This document shows positions 41,420 through 50,724 of a stretch of DNA of 64,000 nt, piece after piece. Positions within the stretch are counted from its first letter, which is position 1. Each line of letters opens with the position of its first letter. The stretch spans positions 1 to 64,000 of the forward strand of contig JAEZZR010000011.1 in NCBI GenBank assembly GCA_023418505.1, given 5' to 3'. The position numbers were made by a program, and so were the translations under genes. The DNA comes from Actinomycetes bacterium (lineage in GTDB: Bacteria > Actinomycetota > Actinomycetes > Mycobacteriales > Mycobacteriaceae). The notes below the pieces were generated by a model. It was given only the letters and a program-made list of their open reading frames with translations, made no database searches and was not told where the DNA came from.

Positions 41420-42796
41420 TTAGAAGCCCCACTGTGGCAGATCGTCGCTTGGATCGTAGGAGCTGCGACGGTCGTCGCGGCGGTCATCACGGCGCTCGTC
41501 ACGGCGATCGTCCCGGTAGCTATCGCGGCGTTCGTAGCGATCCTCTTCGTCGCGACGGCTGTGGCGGGAGTAATCGCGGTCATCGTCTCGGCTAAAGCTA
41601 GAGCCATTGGTGAACAGCCCGGAGCGATCCGAACCAGCCGAAGAGCCGGAAACAGTCGAGCGTGGAGTGAAGCGATCGTCGTCGCGCGAATCATCACCGA
41701 ACAAGGAGCCACGCTTTGGCCGATCTGCTTCTTCATCGCGGGACGTCTCGGATGCAGCACTTGAGTCGCCAGCGAGGTAATCGCCACCTGGCAGGGACGA
41801 CTTCGGTGCCTCAGCTGCTTTGCGCTGCGGTGCGCTCTGAGCGTTTTCGCGGGAATCTTCGAAGCCAGTAGCAATCACGGTCACGCGCACTTCGTCGCCC
41901 AAGTTATCGTCCACGATGGTGCCGAAGATGATGTTTGCGTCTTCATCGGCCAATTCTTGGACGATGCTGGCGGCTTCGTGAACCTCGATCAGGCCTAAGT
42001 CCGAGCCGGAAGCAAAGGACAGCAGCACGCCACGGGCGCCCTGCATGGTGGATTCCAGCAAAGGAGAGTTAATTGCAGCTTCGACAGCTTCGCGAGCACG
42101 GCTATCACCGCGGGCAGAGCCAATACCCATCAGCGCAGAACCGGCAGCCTGCATAACGGAGCGAACGTCGGCGAAGTCCAGGTTGATCACACCAGGAGTG
42201 GTGATCAGGTTAGTTACACCCTGCACACCGTTGAACAGTACTTCGTCGGCAGCCCGGAAAGCTTCCATGATGCCAATATTTGGATCACCGATCTGCAGCA
42301 GGCGGTCGTTTGGAATCACGATCAAGGTATCGCACGCTTCCTTCAGCTGCTCGATACCTTCGATAGCCTGCTTGGTGCGCTTGCGGCCTTCGAAACCGAA
42401 TGGGCGAGTAACCACGCCTACCGTCAGTGCGCCCGACTTCTTGGCGATATTCGCTACTACTGGTGCAGCACCGGTACCGGTACCACCACCTTCACCAGCG
42501 GTAACGAAGACCATGTCGGCACCCTTGATGGTCTCTTCGATCTCTTCCTTGTGATCTTCAGCAGAAGTGCGGCCAACCTCTGGGTTCGCACCAGCGCCCA
42601 GACCGCGAGTAGCTTCCCGGCCAATATCGAGCTTCACATCGGCATCAGAGAACATCAATGCCTGCGAATCGGTATTTACGGCGATGAACTCAACGCCCTT
42701 CAACCCCTCTTCAATCATCCGGTTGACTGCGTTTACGCCGCCACCGCCAACTCCGACGACCTTAATGACGGCGATGTAGTTGTTTGGGGAGGTCAT
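41420..42796 (-). CDS. ftsZ: Cell division protein FtsZ
   Basis: Tubulin-like GTPase of 458 residues that forms the Z ring. Residues 1-315 are the conserved core, with KVVGVGGGGVNAVNRMI, the GTP loop GGGTGTGAAPVVA (about 104-116), and the T7 loop NLDFADVRSVM. The rest is a long charged linker with phosphorylatable Ser and Thr and an Asp/Arg tetrad repeat. The C-terminus reads SDDLPQWGF, unlike the more usual DDLDVPSFL-type tail, so its SepF/FtsW binding peptide may differ. I start at the ATG at 42796 (MTSPNNYIAVIKV), which matches the corynebacterial protein and has AGGAAGG upstream. Confidence 0.97.
   Translation of the reverse strand: MTSPNNYIAVIKVVGVGGGGVNAVNRMIEEGLKGVEFIAVNTDSQALMFSDADVKLDIGREATRGLGAGANPEVGRTSAEDHKEEIEETIKGADMVFVTAGEGGGTGTGAAPVVANIAKKSGALTVGVVTRPFGFEGRKRTKQAIEGIEQLKEACDTLIVIPNDRLLQIGDPNIGIMEAFRAADEVLFNGVQGVTNLITTPGVINLDFADVRSVMQAAGSALMGIGSARGDSRAREAVEAAINSPLLESTMQGARGVLLSFASGSDLGLIEVHEAASIVQELADEDANIIFGTIVDDNLGDEVRVTVIATGFEDSRENAQSAPQRKAAEAPKSSLPGGDYLAGDSSAASETSRDEEADRPKRGSLFGDDSRDDDRFTPRSTVSGSSAGSDRSGLFTNGSSFSRDDDRDYSRHSRRDEEDRYERRDSYRDDRRDERRDDRRDDRRSSYDPSDDLPQWGF
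41469..41528. repeat. 12-bp coding repeats in the ftsZ tail
   Basis: Four to five 12-bp units of the form CGNTCGTCNCGG run in tandem (41469-41480, 41481-41492, 41493-41504, 41505-41516, then a degenerate copy). They encode Asp/Glu-Asp-Arg-Arg tetrads at the FtsZ C-terminus. Confidence 0.85.
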
Positions 42797-42930
42797 TGCG
42801 TCAGACTCGCCCTTCCTCTTTAAAAAGCTTACGAATAAGTTGCGTCTATCTTCACCCAAAATACCCGGAAAAGTCCGCTAGAGGCTGTAGGCGTGTCGGC
42901 AATTCGCCGAGTATTTTTCGGCAACCGATG

Positions 42931-42954
42931 GCAATTAATACCGCAATTAATACC
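42931..42954. repeat. Perfect 12-bp duplication over ftsQ stop
   Basis: GCAATTAATACC is repeated exactly (42931-42942, 42943-42954), with a degenerate third copy GCAACCGATG at 42921-42930. The second contains the ftsQ TAA. Since 12 is a multiple of three, a second in-frame TAA follows. Confidence 0.93.
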
Positions 42955-43687
42955 GCACCGAAGGCTGAGCTGGATTAGACACATTCCAGCGATGCCCTTC
43001 ACGTTGAAGTACTAACTCGGTGGCTCTAGCCTTTTCTTCCGCCCGATCAGAAGAACCGAAGTAGACTTCCCTACCGTCGTGAAGCCGAATTTCAATCTCG
43101 TACGGACCTGGTGCTTGAATTGCCACGGCCTGGTCGCGTACCTCCGGGGCCAACGCATTCCAAATCTCCAGCACAGGCTCGAGGATATTCGGTTCGATAT
43201 CGACCTTCCCTGGCTCCGGGAAATAAGTCTGCGGCGCACCGGTGAGCTCTAGCACCCCGGGGGCAATCGGATATTCAAAGGGCTCGGTGGCATATTCGGT
43301 GCCAGTATCGGAAATGAAATGCAATCCATCCGAGGCACGCACGTAAATCGCAGGCCGATACTCGGTGACTTCGATCTCCAAGGCATTCGGCCACGCGCGG
43401 TCGACAGTAACCATATGCACCCATGGCAACGCTGCGACATTGCGCGCGGTTTGCTGGGTATCTACTCGGATTAGCTGCGTATCGACGGGCACCTCGGCGG
43501 CATCGCGGATCTGCTGTTCCTCCATTTGCGCCACGCCAGTGACACGAATTTCTTTCACAGTAGCCACGGGCGTGAAATACAGCACCGCCCAAATAATGCC
43601 GATGACTACGGCAACGGCAGCAACACTGATGCCACCGACCTTAAAGAACTTCGCCAAACTGCTTTTATTCACGTGCTTCACGTTCAC
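42947..43687 (-). CDS. ftsQ: Cell division protein FtsQ
   Basis: A bitopic membrane protein of 246 residues, part of the FtsQLB core. A basic N-terminal tail (about 1-16) and one transmembrane helix (about 18-40) precede the POTRA domain (about 45-115; VKEIRVTGVAQMEEQQIRDAAEV) and the FtsQ beta domain (VHMVTVDRAWPNALEIEVTEYRPAIYV). The start is GTG. It follows murC with a five-base gap and is transcribed toward ftsZ. Confidence 0.92.
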   Translation of the reverse strand: MNVKHVNKSSLAKFFKVGGISVAAVAVVIGIIWAVLYFTPVATVKEIRVTGVAQMEEQQIRDAAEVPVDTQLIRVDTQQTARNVAALPWVHMVTVDRAWPNALEIEVTEYRPAIYVRASDGLHFISDTGTEYATEPFEYPIAPGVLELTGAPQTYFPEPGKVDIEPNILEPVLEIWNALAPEVRDQAVAIQAPGPYEIEIRLHDGREVYFGSSDRAEEKARATELVLQREGHRWNVSNPAQPSVRY

Positions 43688-43692
43688 AGCTG

Positions 43693-45225
43693 CTAAGAGT
43701 TTTCGCCGTCGTCCGCGCGCTGGGAGGCGTAATCCAATTCGCGTAGTAGCTCGTCGGCCAGCATGGTCACACTGCCCGCGCCAATGGTGAGTACTACGTC
43801 GAAAGGCTCCGCGACTTCCACTACTCGATCCGGTGTTGCCGCAAAGTGTGGTTCGAACACTGCTGGCGTATCCGCATGACGCTGCTGGATCAATTCCACG
43901 AGCAAATTGCCATCCACACCGGCAATTGGTTCTTCGCGAGCGCCAAACACATCCATGACGATCACCTGATCGGCCAACGCAAGCGCATCGGCGAACTCGG
44001 TGGCAAACTTTTCGGTACGCGAGTACAAGTGCGGCTGGAAAACGGCCACCACACGACCGCGACCTGCACTATCGACGAGTTCCCGCGCCGCACCTAGTAC
44101 CGCGCGCACCTCAGTTGGGTGATGCGCGTAATCGTCGTAAACGCGGATGCCCTGGAACGCTCCAGCGCCCGTCATGCCGTGGTAGTCGAAGCGACGACGC
44201 ACGCCGGTGAATTCTCCGAGGCCTCGCGCCATGCGCTCTAAATCGCCACCAACACAGAAGCCAGCGAGCAACGACGCCACTGCATTGAGTGCCATATGGC
44301 GTCCCGGCTGCTTCAATTCGAAGTGCACGGTGGTCTGATCAACGGTGGCGGACACGCGCGCGCCACCACCATACGGCTGCCAGCCCAACAATGTGGCACC
44401 GAAAGGCAAATCTGGATAACGCTCGGCTGCCTCTGGGCTGCCATAAGCCAACACCTTCGTGCCTGCGGCAGACGCGCGAATGCCAAGTTTCGCGGCCCGC
44501 TCGTCGTCAGCGCACACAATCAAGGTGCCGTTGGAATCGATGCGGCGGGCGAACTCGTCGAAAACCTCCACGTACTTTTCTTCGGTGCCGAAGAAGTCCA
44601 GGTGATCGGGCTCGATGTTTGTGACGACGGCGACGTGGGGCTGGTAGGTGAGCAACGATGCATCTGATTCATCGGCTTCCGCCACGAAGACATCGCCGGT
44701 GCCCTGGTGCGCATTCACGCCTACCTTCGACATCAACCCACCCACGGCGAACGACGGATCCAAGCCCGCAGCTTGCAGAGCCGCTACGGTCATCGAAGTG
44801 GTCGAAGTTTTCCCGTGCGTACCAGCAATCAACACCGCCTGCTGATCCTGCAGCAACATCGCCAGCAGATCGGAACGCTTCAACACTGGAATGCCGCGTT
44901 CGTGCGCGACGGCAAGCTCTGGGTTCGTCTTCGGAATAGCTGCAAAAGAAACCACCACGGCTTCCGGATCTTCGCCCAACAGGCGCACGTTATCGGCGAC
45001 GTGGCCGATCTCGATGACCGCGCCCATTGCCCGCAGGCCGATAATGGCGCGGGATTCCTTCATATCCGAACCTGAAACCGCTACTCCGCGAGCCAACAGC
45101 AACCGCGCGACGCCAGACATGCCGGCACCACCAATACCAATCATGTGCACAGACTTCGGCAATGCACCGGTTACCGGCTGAAAATCCGCAAAGTTCAGTT
45201 CGTTTTGCGTGTGCTGATCAGTCAT
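43693..45225 (-). CDS. murC: UDP-N-acetylmuramate-L-alanine ligase
   Basis: Mur ligase of 510 residues that adds the first L-Ala to UDP-MurNAc. The UDP-binding domain shows HMIGIGGAGMSGVARLLLARG, the ATP loop is AGTHGKTSTTSM, ADESDAS carries the metal-site residues, and YDDYAHHPTEVRAVL is the C-terminal signature. The ATG at 45225 comes right after the murG stop, with one base between. An ATG three codons earlier is possible. No ddl gene is in this cluster. Confidence 0.95.
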   Translation of the reverse strand: MTDQHTQNELNFADFQPVTGALPKSVHMIGIGGAGMSGVARLLLARGVAVSGSDMKESRAIIGLRAMGAVIEIGHVADNVRLLGEDPEAVVVSFAAIPKTNPELAVAHERGIPVLKRSDLLAMLLQDQQAVLIAGTHGKTSTTSMTVAALQAAGLDPSFAVGGLMSKVGVNAHQGTGDVFVAEADESDASLLTYQPHVAVVTNIEPDHLDFFGTEEKYVEVFDEFARRIDSNGTLIVCADDERAAKLGIRASAAGTKVLAYGSPEAAERYPDLPFGATLLGWQPYGGGARVSATVDQTTVHFELKQPGRHMALNAVASLLAGFCVGGDLERMARGLGEFTGVRRRFDYHGMTGAGAFQGIRVYDDYAHHPTEVRAVLGAARELVDSAGRGRVVAVFQPHLYSRTEKFATEFADALALADQVIVMDVFGAREEPIAGVDGNLLVELIQQRHADTPAVFEPHFAATPDRVVEVAEPFDVVLTIGAGSVTMLADELLRELDYASQRADDGENS

Positions 45226-45226
45226 A

Positions 45227-46366
45227 TCAGGCATTACCTTCCTTGTGCTGGGCTTTTGTGCTGGTGGCAGTCGCGAGTAACCGGCGCGCAATTTCGTAGG
45301 CGGTATCGCCGTGGCCGACATTTTCGGCGGCCTGGCTCATGGCAGCCAGCTTATCCGCATTGTTTACCAAAGGGATCACGGTGTCTTTGAACGTTTCTGC
45401 TGAAAGCTGCGCATCCCGCACGATGATGCCACCGCCGGCTTCTACGACGTCTTTGGCGTTGAGTGCCTGTTCGCCATTGCCATGCGGCAATGGCACAAAG
45501 ATGGCGGGTAGGCCAAGTGCGGAAATTTCCGCCACACTCATGGCACCGGAGCGGCAGACAATCAGATCAGCGGCGCTGTAGGCCAAGTCCATCCGATCGA
45601 TATAAGGCACCGCGCGGTACACGCCAGCGCCGTGTAATTCTGGCAGCTCGACCTCATTTTTCTTGCCATAGGCATGCAGTACAGAGATACCTGCTGCTAC
45701 TAGCTCCTGTGCTGCGGCTACTGCTGCTTTATTAATAGACTGCGCACCTTGCGAACCACCGGTAATGAACACCACCGGGGTGTCTTGTGGCAGATCGAAA
45801 AATTCTCGGGCTTCTTTTCGTGTGGCATGACGATCGATTTGGGTGATTGCTTTGCGCACTGGGATGCCGACGACCTCCGCTGCGAGCCCCGAGCCAGAAA
45901 CCGCTGCAAGACCCGTGCCACCCAGGCGGACACCCAATTTATTCGCCATCCCAGCGCGCGCATTGGCCTCGTGGACGAAGAATGGGATGCGCTTGCGACC
46001 TGGGCGTGGGGCACACGCCAGATACGCGGGCGCGGAAACATAGCCACCAAAGCCGATCACCACATCGGCTTCCACCTTCTTCAGGATGTTGCGCGTAGTA
46101 CGCACCGACTGTGCCACCCGAAGCGGCAAGCGCGCCAAATCAACATTGACATGGCGAGGCACTGGCACTGGTGGAATTAGCTCTAGATCGAAGCCGCGCA
46201 TCGGTACCAACGTAGTTTCCAAGCCGCGAGCAGTACCCAGCGCAGTAATCCGCGCCTCTGGGCACAGATCACGCACCGCATCAGCTACTGCGAGCGCCGG
46301 CTCAATATGCCCAGCAGTGCCCCCACCAGCAACAACGATAGATGGGTTATCTTTCTGGCCAGTCAC
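45227..46366 (-). CDS. murG: UDP-GlcNAc transferase MurG
   Basis: GT28 glycosyltransferase of 379 residues that converts lipid I to lipid II on the inner membrane face. The N-terminal GGGTAGHIEPALAVADA is the acceptor-binding loop. The C-terminal VTGGSQGAQSINK and VCRSGAMSVAEISALGLPAIFVPLPHGNGEQALNA segments bind UDP-GlcNAc. GTG at 46366 has AGGAG five bases upstream, which decides the start: the longer frame would add 68 residues read from the ftsW tail. It overlaps ftsW by 20 bases. Confidence 0.95.
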   Translation of the reverse strand: MTGQKDNPSIVVAGGGTAGHIEPALAVADAVRDLCPEARITALGTARGLETTLVPMRGFDLELIPPVPVPRHVNVDLARLPLRVAQSVRTTRNILKKVEADVVIGFGGYVSAPAYLACAPRPGRKRIPFFVHEANARAGMANKLGVRLGGTGLAAVSGSGLAAEVVGIPVRKAITQIDRHATRKEAREFFDLPQDTPVVFITGGSQGAQSINKAAVAAAQELVAAGISVLHAYGKKNEVELPELHGAGVYRAVPYIDRMDLAYSAADLIVCRSGAMSVAEISALGLPAIFVPLPHGNGEQALNAKDVVEAGGGIIVRDAQLSAETFKDTVIPLVNNADKLAAMSQAAENVGHGDTAYEIARRLLATATSTKAQHKEGNA

Positions 46367-47939
46367 GGCTGCTCCTTCGATAAGACGTTGGTCGAGACAT
46401 ACGCTGTACATGCGAATCACGGGGGCTGCGCGAATCCCGGAAGTCCCGCGAATCCCGGAGGTCCCGCGGATTCCGGTAGCCCCGATCTCGATTCGCCCTT
46501 GAACCTGCATGATACTTGTCCGGATCATCGAAGCGCTGTGGTTCACGCTGCGAGCGAAGCTCTTCAGCATAACGTTGCTCGGGTCGATATTCAGTTGGCT
46601 CTGGGATGCCTAGGATACGGTCGATGCCCGGTCGGCCAGATGTCTGCATCGCAGAGATTGCCTCTGGTTCATTGCGGGCACAGGTTGCTAGTAAGCCCAT
46701 GGCCATCAACGTCACGATCGCCGAAGTACCACCGGAAGAAATCAAAGGCAGCTGCAAACCGGTAACCGGCAACAGACCCACCACATAGCCGATATTCACG
46801 AAGGCCTGCACCACAGTTGCCGTGGTCACCGTGGCAGCCAGGAGCCGCAGGAATGGATCGGCCTGCTTGCTAGCAATCCTTAAGCCCACCCAGCCGAGTG
46901 CAGCATAAAGCAGGATCACAATACCGGCGCCAATAAAGCCGAGTTCTTCACCAATGATGGCGAAAATGAAGTCGTTAGATGCTTCCGGCAGATAGAACCA
47001 CTTAGCGCTGGACTGCCCTACGCCGACGCCCGTCATCGAGCCTTCGGCTAGAGATAAAAAGCCCTGATACGACTGGTAGGCATCGCCACGCACATCGTTG
47101 AACCGGCCAAACAGCGAATCGAAGTACACCCGGAAACGCGCTGAACGGAAGCTCGCAGCCACGGAAAATCCAACGATCACCATGCCGAAAAAGCCGATGG
47201 CAAAACCCACAATCCAGCGTGGCAGACCAGCAAACCAAGCCAATGCCACTACCACTACAGACATAGATGCCACCATGCCTACGTCGCGCTGGATCAAGAC
47301 CAATACCAAAACCACGACAGAGGCAAACGCAAATAGGCCGAAAAGTTCTCTCACGTTCGTGGCATTACGCGTCCGATCTGCCAAAATCTTCGAGCCCCAC
47401 AACGCCAGCGCAATCTTGGCCAACTCCGAAGGCTGCAGCGTCACGCCTGCGATCATCAACCAGCTTCGCGCACCGGTTTCCTCCAAACCCACGCCAATAC
47501 CAGGGATCGCCACTAGCACCAGCAACGCAACCGATACCAGTAACAGCGGCAGTGCCCATTTTCGAATGGTCTCAATCCGAGTGCGCAGCACCAACCAAAA
47601 GACCACCAAACCTACGATCACCATCACCAGCTGACGCAGGAAAGTGCCGAACACACTAAAAGAACTGCTGCTGGCGTTTAACGCCATCGATGCCGATAGC
47701 ACCATAACCAGGCCAATACCTGTGAGCAGTCCCACTACGATCAGCAGCAGGTGGTAGTCGAATAACGGCCGCGACTTCCAGTCATTAATATGCTCGCGCA
47801 CCGACATACGTGGCTTATCGGAAGAGGTGTTCGAAGCCGAAGAGTTCCGCCCCGTACCTTTACGCGAAGTATCTTTACGCGCCGTATCCCTGCGCGCCGC
47901 CGACGCTGATTTCGAAGGCATCCGATTTCGTGGTGGCAT
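46347..47939 (-). CDS. ftsW: Septal glycan polymerase FtsW
   Basis: SEDS-family peptidoglycan glycosyltransferase of 530 residues with ten transmembrane helices (about 60-430). A basic Ser/Arg/Lys/Thr-rich N-terminal tail (1-50) is followed by the core, with the SEDS signatures GARSWLMIAGVTLQPSELAKIALALWGSK and PVTGLQLPLISSGGTS. The last 100 residues are a charged cytosolic tail with an Arg/Asp/Ser repeat coded by three 18-bp units. It partners FtsI, encoded upstream. Its start follows the murD stop with a good AGGAGG. Confidence 0.95.
   Translation of the reverse strand: MPPRNRMPSKSASAARRDTARKDTSRKGTGRNSSASNTSSDKPRMSVREHINDWKSRPLFDYHLLLIVVGLLTGIGLVMVLSASMALNASSSSFSVFGTFLRQLVMVIVGLVVFWLVLRTRIETIRKWALPLLLVSVALLVLVAIPGIGVGLEETGARSWLMIAGVTLQPSELAKIALALWGSKILADRTRNATNVRELFGLFAFASVVVLVLVLIQRDVGMVASMSVVVVALAWFAGLPRWIVGFAIGFFGMVIVGFSVAASFRSARFRVYFDSLFGRFNDVRGDAYQSYQGFLSLAEGSMTGVGVGQSSAKWFYLPEASNDFIFAIIGEELGFIGAGIVILLYAALGWVGLRIASKQADPFLRLLAATVTTATVVQAFVNIGYVVGLLPVTGLQLPLISSGGTSAIVTLMAMGLLATCARNEPEAISAMQTSGRPGIDRILGIPEPTEYRPEQRYAEELRSQREPQRFDDPDKYHAGSRANRDRGYRNPRDLRDSRDFRDSRSPRDSHVQRMSRPTSYRRSSRDWPER
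46429..46482. repeat. Three 18-bp coding repeats in the ftsW tail
   Basis: Units starting CGCGAATCCCGGAAGTCC at 46429-46446, 46447-46464 and 46465-46482 (the third diverged) encode Arg-Asp-Ser-type hexapeptides in the FtsW C-terminus. Confidence 0.85.
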
Positions 47940-47950
47940 CCGGTTTCCTC

Positions 47951-49480
47951 CTATTGCGTCGCGTGCGACTCAGTGGCGTAGTGCGCGAACAGATCACCGC
48001 GCTGCGCCATCGACGTGTACATATCCAAACTTGCCGCTGCCGGCGCCAACAACACGGTAGCGGTGTGCGCAGAATTGACTTGCTTCGATACACTATGCGC
48101 TGCAATTGCATAACGACGAGCGGTATCCACCGCTTTTTCCATCGCTACATGCGGATCCCGATCATCGATCACTGTGATCTGGCCACTCTTGGCTGCCGGA
48201 CCGCCGGTGGCTTCCAGTGCATCGTGAATCTGCTGGGCATCTTGGCCAATCAACACTGCCGCAGCAATGCGCCCGGCATGTTTATTCACCAAAGGCACAA
48301 TGTCTGCGCCTTTCAGCTGACCCCCAGCCACCCACACCACGCGTTCGTGACCACTTAAAGCGGCATCCGCCGCATGCGGATTAGTGGCTTTCGAATCGTC
48401 GATCCACTGCACTTCTACGGTTCCCTGCTCGGCTGGCTCACTGGTGCGTGCCACTACTTGACCCCGGTGGGCGTTCACTTCGAACTCAGCTAAAGCACGG
48501 GAAATATCGGTAACCTCAGCGCCAGCTGCACGGGCTAACGACGCCGCAGCTAGCGCATCTAAAATTCCGGCCCTGCCAGCAGGCGAAATTCCTTCTGCCG
48601 AGCACAGCCCAGTCACTTGGCCACCAATAATCTCCACTAGCTGCTCGTTGACTACAAAATAGCCGTCGAAAGCACCATCGGTGGCTTGGGCAGCTTGTTG
48701 TGGATCGTCGCTAAAACGTAGCACCCGATCAGCTAATTCGCCTTGTTGTTGTAGCTTGTCGACGAAAGTGGCGACGTCTTCGTCGTCAGCCCCAAAAACC
48801 GCGACCTTGCCGCGTAACGCCTGTAACTTATCGGTGGCGTAGTTGTCGTAGCTGCCGTGCCAATCAATGTGATCCTCGGCCAGGTTCAGCAAAACGCCAG
48901 CATCGGGCTCGATGTTCGGTGCCCAATGCAGCTGGAAGCTAGACAGCTCGGTGGCAAGCACCTGAATTTGCGTATCGCGTAACGCATCGTAGATTGCCAC
49001 GCCGATATTGCCACATGCAGCAGAACCGAGACGCTCAGTCATAGCAGCCAACATTGCCGTGGTGGTGGACTTGCCATTGGTACCGGTTACTACCAGCCAG
49101 ATGCGAGGCTTACCCCAAATCCCCAATCGATCAGCTGCAAACGCAACAGCAACTTCACCCACTACCGGAACTGATGCACGATCAGCGGTGGCGAATAAGG
49201 AAGAATCTGGTCGCCAACCCGGTGAAGTAACAACCAGCGAGACGGCAGGCTGTGAATCTTCGTGGCCATCAAACAGCTCCTGTGCTTGAGCAGTATCGCG
49301 CCAACTCACGCTCAGATCTTCGGCGAGCTGCGTGCCTGCGGTTTCGTTGTCATCGACAATCACGATGTGCTGGCATCCCAGATGCTGCAGCATCTGCGCA
49401 GCACCACGGCCCGAAACGCCAGCGCCAGCTACCAGTACGGTACCGGTGCGGATTGCCTCGATGATCTGGGCGTTATTCAT
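47951..49480 (-). CDS. murD: UDP-MurNAc-L-Ala-D-Glu ligase
   Basis: Mur ligase of 509 residues adding D-Glu to UDP-MurNAc-L-Ala. The N-terminal Rossmann part contains TVLVAGAGVSGRGAAQML. The ATP loop is VVTGTNGKSTTTAMLA, and NLAEDHIDWHGSYDNYA is the metal-site segment. WIDDSKATNPHAADAAL is the C-terminal signature. It ends 11 bases before ftsW, with the ribosome binding site for ftsW in that gap. Confidence 0.95.
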   Translation of the reverse strand: MNNAQIIEAIRTGTVLVAGAGVSGRGAAQMLQHLGCQHIVIVDDNETAGTQLAEDLSVSWRDTAQAQELFDGHEDSQPAVSLVVTSPGWRPDSSLFATADRASVPVVGEVAVAFAADRLGIWGKPRIWLVVTGTNGKSTTTAMLAAMTERLGSAACGNIGVAIYDALRDTQIQVLATELSSFQLHWAPNIEPDAGVLLNLAEDHIDWHGSYDNYATDKLQALRGKVAVFGADDEDVATFVDKLQQQGELADRVLRFSDDPQQAAQATDGAFDGYFVVNEQLVEIIGGQVTGLCSAEGISPAGRAGILDALAAASLARAAGAEVTDISRALAEFEVNAHRGQVVARTSEPAEQGTVEVQWIDDSKATNPHAADAALSGHERVVWVAGGQLKGADIVPLVNKHAGRIAAAVLIGQDAQQIHDALEATGGPAAKSGQITVIDDRDPHVAMEKAVDTARRYAIAAHSVSKQVNSAHTATVLLAPAAASLDMYTSMAQRGDLFAHYATESHATQ

Positions 49481-49499
49481 GGTGTGCGTACCTTTCTGC

Positions 49500-49585
49500 T
49501 AAACACTATCGGCGACTAAACGCTGCGGGATGATAAACACTGCCGGGAAGTCTGAGCTATCACACCTGGTCTATAACAGTGCGTC
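49500..49585. repeat. Degenerate stop array after mraY
   Basis: Three 17-bp units of the form TAAACRCT then YGG (49500-49512, 49517-49529, 49534-49547) lead to two further related pieces, CTATCACACC (49557-49566) and CTATAACAGT (49571-49580). The last contains the mraY stop. Read on the minus strand, each unit resembles the mraY end GCACTGTTATAG, with a TAG/TAT-type triplet. Confidence 0.7.
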
Positions 49586-50692
49586 AGTTTGAAGTAGCCA
49601 GTCGCTATAGAACAGTGCTGTGCCCAAAATGTTGAAGATCGCCGCCAAGAGCCAGAATCGAATGACCACTGTGGTTTCGGCCCAACCGCCATTTTCAAAG
49701 TGATGATGAATGGGCGCCATACGGAACACACGGCGGCCGGTGGTCTGGAATACCGCAATCTGGATAGCTACCGACGCTACTTCCATCACGAACAGGAAGC
49801 CGATAATCACCATCAGCAACTCAGTCTTCGTAACAAACGACAGACCTGCCACCAAGCCACCCAATGCCAGCGAACCAGTATCACCCATGAAGATCTTTGC
49901 AGGTGCCGCATTCCACCACAGGAAGCCTAAGCAAGCACCCAAGCCAGCGACCGCAATCACCGAAACATCCAGCGGGTCGCGTACCTGGTAGCAGCCTGTG
50001 CCCAAGTTGGTTTCACAGGAATTACGGAACTGCCAAAAGGTAATCAGCGTGTAAGTTCCCAACAGCAGCGCCGAGGTACCTGCAGCGAGGCCATCCAGGC
50101 CATCCGTTAAATTCACGGCATTCGTCCAGGCTGCGATCACCAGGAACACGAATACCAGGAAGACGATAATTCCAATCCAGAATGGGCCTGGCAGCAGATT
50201 CCAGGTCTCGATATCGCGAATGAAGCTTAAATTGCTCGAACCTGGGGTCAGGCCTGCTTCGTCTGGGAATTGCAACAGCAGCACACCGAAAACCAAAGCT
50301 GCAGCCAACTGGCCTACCAGCTTCATGGTTTTGTTCAACCCCAGGTTGCGGCCTTTGTACAGCTTGATGAAGTCATCAGCAAAGCCCAGTGCACCCATGG
50401 CCAACACAAGGAACAGCACCAACAAACCAGAGGCAGTAGGACCTGCAATAGCAGTGTTACGGCCAAAGACCAGCCAATTAATTAAGTGCGAGAGAAAATA
50501 ACCCGCGAAAATACCGGCAACAATCGCGATGCCACCCATCGTCGGTGTACCGCGTTTACGCAGGTGGCTCTTCGGCCCGTCTTCGCGAATTTCCTGACCC
50601 AGGCCTACGGCAGAGAATCTACGAATTAAAACCGGAGTCAAAAACACCGAAACGATAAAGGCAATTGCGCCACTGATGATTAGCTGAGTCAC
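49571..50692 (-). CDS. mraY: Phospho-MurNAc-pentapeptide transferase
   Basis: Ten-helix membrane enzyme of 373 residues that makes lipid I from UDP-MurNAc-pentapeptide and undecaprenyl phosphate. Motifs are FADDFIKLYKGRNLGL with the catalytic Asp pair, NAVNLTDGLDGLAAG with the Mg-binding Asp, and NAAPAKIFMGDTGSLALGG with the third Asp. GTG start, with AAGAGGA upstream. It follows murF with a 32-base gap. Confidence 0.96.
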   Translation of the reverse strand: MTQLIISGAIAFIVSVFLTPVLIRRFSAVGLGQEIREDGPKSHLRKRGTPTMGGIAIVAGIFAGYFLSHLINWLVFGRNTAIAGPTASGLLVLFLVLAMGALGFADDFIKLYKGRNLGLNKTMKLVGQLAAALVFGVLLLQFPDEAGLTPGSSNLSFIRDIETWNLLPGPFWIGIIVFLVFVFLVIAAWTNAVNLTDGLDGLAAGTSALLLGTYTLITFWQFRNSCETNLGTGCYQVRDPLDVSVIAVAGLGACLGFLWWNAAPAKIFMGDTGSLALGGLVAGLSFVTKTELLMVIIGFLFVMEVASVAIQIAVFQTTGRRVFRMAPIHHHFENGGWAETTVVIRFWLLAAIFNILGTALFYSDWLLQTDALL

Positions 50693-50724
50693 GGGTCAAT
50701 CCTCTTTTAATCCTTTTATCGGTT

